From: Siphonodentalium dalli
Lineage: Eukaryota > Mollusca > Scaphopoda > Gadilida > Siphonodentaliidae
Length of the DNA stretch: 64,000 bases
Reading direction: 5' to 3'
Assembly (NCBI GenBank): GCA_032622095.1
Contig: CP136067.1
Span: forward strand, 134,729,990 to 134,793,989
Numbering within the stretch: the first letter of the stretch is position 1; every line of letters starts with the position of its first letter. Positions 1 through 12,600 of the stretch are shown here, piece after piece. Under the pieces are notes generated by a model that searched no databases, was not told the DNA's origin, and saw only the letters and a program-made list of their open reading frames with translations. A program made the position numbers and the translations under genes.

Positions 1-76
1 TACATTTTCTCCATCATAACTCTACATCAAAGAGTCTATCGACTCCTTCGGGACCTACATAGACTCCTTCATTCAG
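1..76 (+). pseudogene. Dioxygenase exon (KES motif), cut by window edge, with in-frame TAA
   Basis: Read backward from the GTAATT donor at 77, phase 0 gives LYIKESIDSFGTYIDSFIQ, which joins in frame to TWPRE of the next exon. The KESIDSFG stretch fits the family's conserved KE(S/A)FDFG region. Codon 17-19 is TAA; the paralogous exon at 46169-46282 has GAA there. The acceptor is outside the window. Confidence 0.7.
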
Positions 77-690
77 GTAATTTTACTTATAATTGGGAAG
101 TGTTATCATTTTTGGTTCGTGCGAAGACCTCTTTCTATCGGGCGGGAAAAGAGACTTCAAAACGCGATTTCGTAATTCAACGCAATAGGCTGAATAGCCT
201 AACCTTCAGTCGAGTTCCGGGTCAAATACGACGCATAACGTAACACAAAACAAAACGCATTTGTTGACACGAGCACCATTTGAAGAGTTTATTATTACAT
301 AAAATGATCGTTATCGATTAATTATTGATTAATTATTGATATTTATTGTTGCATATTGGCTGCTATCAATATTTACACAAATGGTAGTAATTATTTCTTA
401 TAATTGCTCATTTGGTCAACTTTGACTATCGGAAAATGAAAATGAAAATATGCCGCTGAAAAAAATGTAATCGATATTAAAGTCTCATCCTTTCGGCCAC
501 ATGGAATTGGTTTTAATTACTTAAATGATTAATATAGTAATTTGCCTTTTATCTGTGATGAAATGAGAAATGGTAATTGTCTTGCTAACATTAAATTAAA
601 TTAAATAAATTAAGTAAAATACAGTGAAATTATTTTTTATTACATTTGTGCGCACGGTGGCAACCATCTGAGTGCATTCTAGTTCCCATT
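1..690 (+). repeat. Segmental duplication, copy 1 (exon plus intron of the dioxygenase gene)
   Basis: The sequence matches 46207-47425 almost base for base apart from small indels and a 497-bp MITE present only in the 46-kb copy. Similarity fades about 60 bp before the exon at 752. It may extend left of the window. Confidence 0.85.
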
Positions 691-3600
691 TGATTTTGAT
701 CAGAATTTAGGACAGCTGGACTGAAAACGTATTATTTTAAACTTTTCGCAGACTTGGCCGCGCGAAGCTGAGAAATTCGAGGAGACTTTCAGAGAATTCA
801 ACAAGGAAGCGACCAAACTAGCGTACCGTGTCTTTGATATTATCTCATTAAATTTTTGTCCACAGGTAAGATTTTAGTTACGTATAATTATCCTCTTGCA
901 TATAGTTATGTTCACCCTTTGTATGATATATTGTTCATCTAATATGAGGTAGGAGGGGCACGAGCATTGATAAGATTGTTTTAATCGCCGATATCCCCCA
1001 AAGTTATATATAGTCATCTCCACAATTCGTTCTAATGAGTTTTTGGCTTTCAAATTTCATAACCTCGATACATGCTGGCCGAATTAAATCACTTGATTAT
1101 CTTATATATTCTTTTCAATATGTATATCTGGACGGGAATCAGGGCATGCGTATTGTCAGTTACGGATACATGGAAGAAAGAATTAAAACTATAGTTATCA
1201 TTCTATTTAAGAGATACATATATTCTTTCAACATGAGGGACACTGAACCGTCAGAGGATATCATGTTAGATGACTCATGTATTATAACACAATTAAGTCT
1301 GTCCCATTCAAGATAGTTCCACAAAAAAAGATAAAACTTGTCGAGAGAGATGGAAATGTATATACATAGAAGGCCTGCTAAAATCGTGATCACAGTGTGC
1401 AGTCAAATAGAGTTTCTTCTGAGATAAAAGAAAACCACGTCCGTTAGACTCCTGATATCATGGAGATTATTAGGTATATAAGTTTGGTGGTAATCGGCAA
1501 CTAAAAAAATACTTAATTTAGTGCCCCATCTCTCACACAAACGCCACCAATCTGGCGTCTTTAAATCACAAGATTATATTTCTGGTATCATGGAGAAGAT
1601 TATGTATAAATTTGGTGGAAATCGGCGCTAAAAACAATGTTCTGCTTCTGACACCAACATCGTTACTTTATAAAATTTTAACCCGCACAATTATCTTCCT
1701 CATAAAAGGTTACCACTGTTATACCCCATTTGGTGCCATGTAGATGGTCGCTCGTGAATTTATTTATGAATAAGTCCAAACCTCGATGACTTCATCTATA
1801 TTGTCGAAACAGACTGCAAATGTGTACTTTGGTTGATAATAAGCCACAAGTACACTCCAACTGACGAAGATGTCATAGTAGGTGCTGTCTATATATCCCA
1901 CCGCGAAATACATCTTATTCCATCAACGATCCATACACACAACTTCAGTGTGAGTACCTTAGAATGGTAAGTACGCACAGCTACATTTTTCTTGCAGGCG
2001 ATTTTAACGCACAAACATCTTGCGATAACGATTACGGAGCATATACTGACGAATCAGAATGGGCCCAATTAGATGAACCCCGAGAAATTGAAATGGAAAC
2101 TGTATTAATTGCATGTGGATTTTCTGTCAGTAGAACTAAAAAAAGTTCACTAAGAGCCCAGTTTACTTCTAGATATATGTATAAATAATGATGTATTTAT
2201 ATTGAATGATAGGGTGGGTGCAGATATTGGGGTAGGCGATTACACATGCAGAGGATTATCAACTGTAGATTATGTTCTTTCGTCAATGAATGCAGCCCCC
2301 CTGATAGAAAATTTTGAAGTTCTGCCGTTTAGCTCTCTTTTCAGCGACGTATATTCGCCAATCGCTTTAAAAATTAAAATTACAATTACCCGTCTCAAAG
2401 AGCAGTCACATCTGAAGAAACAAATTCGGTCTGAATCCGTACAAAGTCTGTGGGATATTAATAAAGCTAATTGTTTTATTGATAAAATGAACCAGAACGA
2501 GCTTGAACATATCTCCAATAATGTAAACGAAATGGCAAGTGGTGTTGCGAATCAATATAGTATTAATCAAGCGATTGCAATTTTTTTTTAAGTATTAGTG
2601 GATTCAGTGCGAAAGACATTTGGAACCCGAAAGATATTATCTCATAACCCACCCCGAGTAAGGCGAGCAATCCGTGGTTCGATCGGCACTGTAGAGAGGC
2701 CAGCGCATCGCTTGATAATCTACACAAGCACTTCGAACATCTCAACAAAGGATGTGATACCCCTAATCAGTTACCTGATTTTGAGGTTTGTCATAGTGAA
2801 GATCTTAATACGAAAATTACAGAGGAAAAAATCCGTCTATTTATTAGTAAGTTGAAAAATAATAACCCTTCATCTGATGATGGCATTCGGAACGAATATT
2901 TAAGAGTTTCAGCCGCTAAAATGATGCCAATTTATGTTTGCCTGTTCAATTTAATATTCGATTCTGGTTGCATACCAGGTGATTGGTTGATCGGTAACAT
3001 TCACCCTATATACAAGAAAACAGGATCACGAGATTACCCCAATAATTACAGGGGAATAATAATATTCAGTTGCTTTGGCAAACTATTTACCTCCATATTA
3101 AATAACAGACTAAATCTCTTTATTGAATCGAGAAATATATTAAGCGATAACCAGACAGGATTTAGAAAAGGATACTCTACTCTTGATAATTTGTTCACGC
3201 TGATTGATCTGGAAAAAGCTTTTGATTCTGTTTGGAGGCAGGGACTTTGGTACAAGATGTCACTTGATCATGATGGTATCGGGGGTAAAATGAAAAGGGT
3301 TATTGTGAATATGTATGATTCTATCAAATCTAGAGTTGTTTTGAACGGTAAAATATCTGATGTGTTCATGTCAAATGTAGGATTTATGCGGATGATACGG
3401 TTCTAATGGCAGAATTCCCACATGTATTGCAATATTCACTTGATTTATTTGCTGACTATTGCGATATTTGGCATCTTCGGGTAAACATCTCAAAAATAAA
3501 GTTAGTCTATTTCGCCAAACGAAAGCCAAAACATTACCCAGCAATAAATTTCCTTGGAAACCAACTACAATAATTATATCGGTGCTTTTAACTACCTTGG

Positions 3601-6600
3601 TGTTCATTTCTGTAGTAGAACAGGTTCGTTCAACGCTATGTAACATGTAACAAAGCCACCAAAGCTATGTATGATTTGATTAAGATCGTAAAACGAAATA
3701 ACCTCTCTTTTAAATGGATTTGCATGTTTTTTGATCAAATGGTGGTACCAATACTTACATACGGCTGTGATATATGGGGGCTTGATGGTGATATATGTTA
3801 TATTGAACGAGTACATTTAAAATTTTGTAAGATTATTCTAAACCTCAAAAAGTCAACTCCAACATATATGGTTTATGGAGAAACAGGTAGATACCACATA
3901 AAAGTTACATTAAAAAAAACATAATGCTAAAATTATGGTTTTCACTTGTCACAAATAAACATGGCAAAATGTCAAAATCGCTCTACACATTGCTGTATAA
4001 TCATTACACAAACGGTATATTCTTTTCACCGGGTATTTATGCAGTTAAAGGAATAATTGATTGTTGCGGTGTGCCTCATGTTTGACCGAATCAATATTCA
4101 CTTATCAACACGATATGCATTCTCAAAGATGTCACACGAATTTTAAGAGATCAGTTTATACAAGGGTGGCAAATCGATATATCACTTTCCAGAAAGGGCA
4201 TGTTTTATTCCTTTATTAAGAACGTATTCACTTTGTCTAGATTTAGGACCAGAAACATAAACTGCCAGTAGAATCGGGAAGTTGGACTAACGTTCCGAGA
4301 TGTATGTACTTTGTGCAATCTGAATGCATCCGGCGATAAAATACACTACCTGATTGATTACCCAATCTTCTCCGATATGATGGAATCATTATTTCTTGTC
4401 TTTTCGAAAAGTACATACAGTCTTGGTAAATTGAAAATGCTTTTAAGGAGCACACGACCATCTGTTTTAAAGTAAATGATCAAAGAGTTTCAAACTTTCG
4501 TAGCTACCTGTTCTCCATGTTAAATCAGGTATCTTCCACCTCACAGGGCGGCAGCCTGTAAACTGCCATAACACATTTTCTATTCTTATTTGTCAAACCC
4601 CATGCACGTCACGTCCTGATGACACTCTCGAGTAAGTCATTATTACCAAACCCCCATACCTCACAGAAAAAGCAAAAATGGGTGTCACGTATGTCTCAAA
4701 TAGGTCGAGATGGATAAACAATATTCCGAGACTTCCATATAATCGCGTACATGGCCCGCGTGGCCTTATCCATTAATACCCGTTGGGTTGAATGAGCCAG
4801 ATTTGCAGAAACTTATACCCATGTAGTTAAACTGTTTGACAATATCAATCTTACTCCCTTTTAATATGAATTTCGTTTTCTTTGGGAGGCTAGTTTTCGA
4901 CAGGTTTAGAATTATAGTCTTCTCAGTATTAACTGTGAACTTCCACCTGTCGCAATATTTTTCAAATTCATTTAATTGTTTCTCTAGTGCTTTTTGTGTC
5001 TCAGCCATGATTACTGTATCATTACCAAGTGTCATTCTGGAGAGCATCTGTGCAGATAGGATTTTACTTAGCCGAGAATAAGTTCCTTCCTCATACCAAA
5101 ACCAAGAGAGACAAGCGCAAAGAGAAACAATACTGTGGTTGTGGTGAGAATTAATTTATGACTGGAGTCATAAGTTGGTTTTCATTGTAATGGCCATGTT
5201 GTTTGTCTGGTTCATGGGGTCCATGGGTGTGTTTTGCACTGGTCCATGGTTCGAGTTCTTTCATTTACTGCATGTGTACTGTTGAGTGTAGAATGGTGGT
5301 CCCGTGAATGTCCGGATTTGGTGTACCACTTTAACTGGATGATATATTAGTATTCCATCCTACCCTGTGCTATGGAATGACTGGGGAAGAATATCATAAC
5401 GATGAACCATTTATAAGAGCCAATGTCTGAGTGTTATGGTCCAGATCAAGGCGGTAACTCTATTTGCTCCAGAAAAACACAAACTAGTATACAAATATAC
5501 TTAATCGATAAATTTTGTGACCAGTTCAAAAACATTAATTATTTCACAGTAAATTACTCTAAAATAATGCGGATTGACACTCTATTCGAGATTTCAAGGC
5601 CAGTTAATTTGTAGAAGGACAAAAAGTAAGGAAACCTTATATAACACCACGAATGGCACAGTATAATACAAACAAACCACACAAGATATTCTTAATTGCT
5701 GAATTCTCAATAAATCGGCTGCTTCATAATTTATAGTGATTAATTAACCTGGGAACAAGCGTGTCATTTTCATTATCACGCAAAGTATGTACTTATATAT
5801 GCTTATTTATATATACATGTATCTTGCTTTTTATTTGTATTTTGAATTTATGATCGTTTGTCTCACTACTCATCACATTCTTCCAACAAACATATTTGTA
5901 ACGGACACTGTCTCAATGGTCTCGCACAATATACGCTGTTACCTGCATGTAAACCGCAATTTCCAATTTAGTCCGCCATGACATCAAATCTAGCGCAATA
6001 TAGGCCGGTGATAAGGCTTTTTAATTTACGTACCGGTATGTGCAATGTGGATAAATTATCCAAAACTCGGCGTGGTAACACTTCAAACATTACATTATCT
6101 AAATTCGGACACAAGCAAAAATTACTTGTTCGTGCAGTTCTAATAAGTATGCTTCTGGTTATTTTGAGCAATGCCGTGCATAAAAATCCAGGTCCATTAT
6201 AACGTCCGAAAACTAAGACACAAATTGCCGAAACTAACTAAGCATACTGATGAATATGATATTGTTTGTTTTTCAGAAACCCATCTAAATGTTGGTTTCC
6301 CAAGCGAAAAAGATTCTGCTTCCTAATTATCAAGGCCAATCATATTGGATAGAAACGAACGAGGAGACGGCCTGGCAATTTATATTGCTGATGGTCTCGT
6401 ATTTAAACACATCCCTCAACTCGATTTTGATAATGAAATACTTTGGTTCGAAATTGGTTCGAAACAATATTTGCTATGTGTGACATATCGATCTGAGAAG
6501 GAATGTATAGAATCATACTGGGAAGACCTGAAATCCTCTGTCGAAAGCGCTCTGGCGATAAATCCTTCCCTTGTTAGTGTCGGCCACTTAAATTGTAACC

Positions 6601-9600
6601 TTTCGAAACAATCAGGACCATTGCACAATATAAAAAGTAGATGGGCTCTAACAAACGCTATCACCAACCCAACTCGTGTGACTGGAAGCTCCTCCATCTT
6701 GATCGACCCAATCCTGATAAGTGATACCATATCATTCGTTAACGCGTCAACTATTGATCTGGGGCACTCAGACCATTATGCGATCACCATGGAACTACTA
6801 ACACCCAATCGTAAATCAGAGATATGCATTCGTCAGGTATGGAATTATACCAAAGGTGATTACCTGAGTACGAATGCAGAGATCCATGCAATAAATTGGA
6901 CAGATGTTTTATCTAAAAGAGGCACAAACACCAATGTTAATCAAATGGTAACAATTTTCGCAGACATGTTCCTTAATGTAGCAAAAAAGCATATACCTTT
7001 CCAAACAATTACAATTACGACAAATGATAAACCATGGTTTGATAGCTCTATTGGAGTAAGTATAAGAAAAAGAGATCGTTTGAGAAATAAAGCTTTAAAA
7101 TCCAATACAAAAACGCACTGGGACAAGTATAAACAAATTCGAAATAAGATAAACAACATGAAAAAATTTGCAAAATAGAATTATATGTTAAATCTGGATG
7201 AAATTTTGAAACTCAACACAGGTCCAAAGCAATTATGGCATGTCGTGAAACAGCTGCTTAACAATTTTCTAATTAGAGTGAAATTCCAACTCTCGAGTAT
7301 GAGAATTCAGTTTATGATTATGATGAAGAAAGGGCTAAGCTATTGAACAAAATGTTTAAAATGAATAACACCATAGGTAGTTCGGAATCTCAAACCCACA
7401 ATTCGCAAATAGAACATCATCAAATATAAGCTCGATAGAAACAACAGAAAATGAAATCTCAACTATTCTCAAATCTTTATCCACAAATAGACCAATGGTC
7501 CGGTGGATATCAGTAACAACATGTTAATGGAAAATCACAGCTCAGTATGCAAACCACTCAAAATAATGTTTAATAAATCGCTTACGAGCTGTTGTTTTCC
7601 GGACACATGGAAACGTGCTGATGTCATTCCATTGTTCAAAAACGATCCAAATAATTACAGACCCATCTCACTTCTCAGTTGTGTTTGGGAAAGTTCTCGA
7701 CAGATTCATTCATAATAATTTTTTACACATTTGCAATCCAGATATTTCTTATATTCCCACCAGTCTGGGTTTATCCCCGGTCATGGAGCGGAACTTCAAC
7801 TGGTAGAAGTTATTCAGAGTCCCGAGCTAGACTATTTGCCGACGATATATGTCTCACGAATGAAAACTCTCATCTGCAAACTATAGAATCATCGATAAAT
7901 CAGTGAATGGGCTGATAAGTGGATTGTCAAATTCAACGTGCCAAAACTAAAGAATTGCTGTTTACAAGTATAGAAAATACTATAAAACCGAATATAGTTT
8001 CCAATGGAGCTACCCATGAGTATACGTCACATACATATGGGTATTGATATCTCAGAAGACCTATCATGGAATACTGATATCGAAAATGTATGTACTAAAG
8101 CCTATGCTAGACTTGACCAAATGAGAAAACTGAAATATCTTCTCAACCGTCATGCAGACTCACGAAATATTATATTTATCTCACGTTCGTCCATTAATGG
8201 AGTATGCTAGTTGTGTGTGGATTGGAGAACCTGACTATCTATTAAAACAACTAGATGATATACATGTCGAAGCGGCGCGTATAGTTACAAGTTGTACAAA
8301 GTCATGATCGGTTACTCACTGAACTCGGATGGGGGAAGCTGGAACGTAGGCGATGTGTTAAACGAATGAGTATATTTTACAACATTGCAAACGGAAAAGC
8401 CCCCGCCCACTTGACTCAGCGTTTTCTATCAAAAGTTAAGGACAAATGTGATTACGAACTGCGATATGCATCGAATTTAAATCGTCCCACTTCTAATAGC
8501 AAAAGAACAGATTCAACTTTCTTCCACACAATCATGCGTCATGGATTGGAACAAATTGGATAAAAAAAAACATTCCACTTGATATGTTCAAAAAAGCACC
8601 AGTAACTAAGCCATTAAAACCACCAACATATTTTTTAATGGTAAACGGTTATCAAACATCCTGTATTGTAAACTAAGGTGAGAATGCAATAATTTGCCAG
8701 AAGATAAACTTGAAAATCATATAGCAATCTATGCTACATGTAGGTATGGACGTTCTGTAGAAAATGCTTTCCATTATTGTTTTTTCAATGCGACCTACAC
8801 TTTGAAGAAAGAATTACACTTCGCAATAATCTTCTGCGTTTCAATATACATTCAGTTAAGACATAACTATTAGGGGATCCCGAACTTAAAACAGTTAGAA
8901 AATGAAGATATATTTAAAGCTGTACAAAATTATTTCCGACAAAGTGCTATTAAGACGCCCGCCCCAAGATACAACTTGTAAAATGTTATGAACGCGCACT
9001 GAGATACAAATATCACATTTAAAACAGCTACTCGATAATCTTATTGGAATTATGAAGAATTGGGTGGAGTGGTGAGACCATAAATTAGACTTCAAATAAT
9101 ATATAATGATATATGTATACACTTGTAAATATGTTTTTCCTATTGTGTTGACAACCCAAATTATTATATATCAGTGTTTATAACGGCAATTGGGAGAGGG
9201 GTTATGCACAAGTGGATCGCACTTGCCCCCCAATCCCATTGCCAATTTGTATTGGTAATAAATATGTCTAAACCAACAACACTGCCACAAAAACTCACAT
9301 TTTTCACGAGCGCTTTATGCAAAGAGAATTGTCTTTGCGGATCGGCCCCATTGGCCACTAGAGGCGTTGTAACCGGGAAAGTGACTACAAGACTGACGCA
9401 TGCCGATGATACGCTGACACTCGTATGCACGTAGATTTCCGGATATCCGTTTAGTGTTATACGAATTAAGTTTTTATTGAGACCTCTCACGGCGAAACAA
9501 TACGATACGCACCAATGCTTTGTCGTAATCCTATTGGTGTGACAAACTTTCTCTCTGGTTTTGACATGAGTATACTTTAGCTTGATTAACATATTGTTAT

Positions 9601-12600
9601 ATCAGCTACTTTCATTATATTATCACTAATGAAACAGATTAATCTGATCTTGGAATATAAATATCGTATTGGTACAATACCGGGATGTTTCAGGTTTATC
9701 CCGGATTTGGTATGACGGCACCTTAGTTTGTTTTCTCGTTGAAGGATCGCAACATGATGAGGAATTACCACAAAGCATTAGGGACACCTTCACATGAGCA
9801 ATGTGGGTTAACCATACGGACAAACTGGTACCCCAAGATTGACGGCAAAGATATCGATGGTGAGTATATAGGCCTTTACATGTATCTGTGTATATTTACT
9901 CGATGGTGAGTATATAGGCCTTTACATGTATCTATGTATATTCACATAACCTGTGTGTTATACTAAATAATGTTCGGTGATTGGTTTACTGGCAATTGTG
10001 CTATGTGTTTTATATCCCAATACAATACACCATATAACATATCCGGCTTCACAAATTGTTTACATATGACTAAAAGCGGTAAGTATAATAACTGGGCGTG
10101 CACTCTAAATCTCGTTGGGTAAAATGTTACTCAACACAATGGTGCATATAGATTCACACGAACGTTCGGTAATTTTACCCAATGTTGGGCAATGTTTTTA
10201 CTCAACGCAGGGTAACAAATATTAGTTTCCCTTCTGCGTTGGGCGATTTTTTGTATCCGTAAATTAATATTGGGTAAATTGTTACGCTGCGTTGACCAAA
10301 AACATTGCCCAACATTGGGTAAAATTTACCTAACGTTCGCATGGTGCTATATGTACCATTGTGTTGGGTAACATTTACCTAACGTTCGCGCTGTGCTATA
10401 TGTACCATTGTGTTGGGTAACATTTACCTAACGTTCGCGTGGTGCTAAATGTACCATTGTGTTGGGTAAAATTTTACCCAACGCGATTTAGAGTGTGTGT
10501 TTTAAGTGAGCGGCCATAAACTAATCAATCGATAAATCACACGTAGAATATTGGGCCAAATTACACGGTATAATGCATGGTATACTATCCAAACTATAGC
10601 CAGATTCAGGAAAACAAAATAAGTTGAGTTTAGTTTGTACAAAAATTAATAAGAAGCTACATAAATATAAAAAATGAATATATTACGAGTGTGTTTTATT
10701 GATGGGTGTGTCGTTGTAGCCATTGTAACACATTTCAATAGACACAATCAATTGTAAAGTGGTTGCTATGTTATTAAAGTAAATGATGGACCAGATTCGA
10801 AAGCATGTTGGTGCAATAAACCCTAGAGTTATCCTTCCTACCACGTACGAGAGCCGAACTGGAAATTATAAAATGTGCAACAAAAAGTGGAAAAATAACA
10901 TTAAAATGGCGATGCGATTCCCGTTGAATATATAGAAGGTTCGTGGTATATATTATAAAAAGGGTACAAGAGCGGCACGGTTAAATGTACCGTCTTTCTG
11001 TCGTCCAGACACAAGTATATTGAATGGAATTTAAATAATAAAACTAGTTTAAACGACAACGTGAAATGGAATAACATTTTGGTGAAAACAATCTGAAACA
11101 AATACACGGTGTGTGACGTGTGTGGCGGTGATGCATGGTAGTATATATGGTCTCTTATCACTTTCACGACGGGAGCTGCGCTGGTGCAAGATTAAAGACC
11201 CTGTGCCAGTATGTTTTGGTAGCATGAGGAAAATGAGAAACAATCATATTTTGCACCTTATATTCACCCCGCAACCACCGAATCATGAAACTAGAATAAC
11301 TATATAGGCTATATTAATTGTGGAAATTCCCATACCTCGAGCAATGAGAGTCCATGCTATTGTAGTGTCTACAAGCTGGTATTTGTCTTATAAACACAGT
11401 TAAATAGTATGGTTAACTATAATGATTACCTTAAATCATGTGACTTTGAAGCCTAATCAGCAAGAAAACGAAGAATCAGCTTTGTGGTCACTTTCTGTTT
11501 CCGTGTTTCGGCTCGAGACTGTTAGACCTGCCTTGTCCGTCACCGACTGACAAAAGCAGCAATTTTTCGCGCATTCATGGTGCGTTCTGCGGCGAATGTT
11601 ATCTAATCCTCGACATTCAAGCTTTCGTTTTTCAGTGTAACATCTCGAATCACTCTCCCAAATAAATCTCCACGTTGTTGAGTGTTTTGCTTCAAGCTCT
11701 CGTTTTACAGTGTAACAACTCGAATCACTCTCCGAAATAAATCTCCACGTTGTTGAGTGTTTTGCTTATCCTACGTTCTTTAAATATTGTATAAACCACG
11801 TATATTGATAAATGTACATTCTTATTCATTAAACAGGCCCCGTTGAAACAGGCGATCGATGCAGTGAACACTCGGACTATCTCACAGTGACATTGTTGTT
11901 CCAAGATGAAGTCGGTGGGTTGGAGGTGAGAAAATAGTCCCCGTGGTAGAATATAATGTTTATCGACATCCAATTGGTCATGCTCAAATTGAGTCAGCAA
12001 TTCACTGGACATTATACAAATATAACAGTGCGTGTGCTTCTCAAGCATACCATGCGCGTTGTGATCTCCAAAAAATGTCGAGTGTCTCCATCATGTTGAG
12101 ATCAAGTCTATGTAACTTCTGGCGAAAATTGTCATCAATAGAACCGGCTCCTTGACCACATTGTGATAGTTACAGTTATGCCCTGTGCCAATGCATTCTC
12201 TTATATATGCGAGTCGACCATAGGTCGCCTCGCATATATAAGAGAATGCATTGGCCTAAAAAATAAATCCTTTTTTAACACTTTTTACCATTTTTTCTTA
12301 CATTCTTTAACAATTTTATAATTTTTAATGTGTTAAGCCAATGCATTCTCTTATATATGCGAGGCGACCTATGGTCGACTCGCATATATAAGAGAATGCA
12401 TTGGCACAGGGCCCTCTTGTTGGGTAAAGGGTTATGGCGTAATTTGTCATCAATAGACACCTTTAGCATAATGAACGATGATAGATGATTATTACGAATA
12501 GCTATTTTGTAGTCAGAGTAGAGATTCGTGGCATGATCTAGCAACAAAGGTAACTTAACGACGCCAAATGAGTTCGTTTGTTTTTAAATTATGTAAACAT

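Noticed and set aside
9164-9592. 142-codon minus ORF as a gene
   Set aside because: No family, no start or splice context, inside an intron of the + strand gene.
11113-11307. Candidate HxD exon of the dioxygenase (YHFHDGS reading)
   Set aside because: Wrong phase and no TLLFQD strand; the true exon was found at 11837-11925.
11725-12048. 107-codon minus-strand ORF
   Set aside because: It is antisense to the dioxygenase HxD exon and its minisatellite; the + strand exon explains the conservation.
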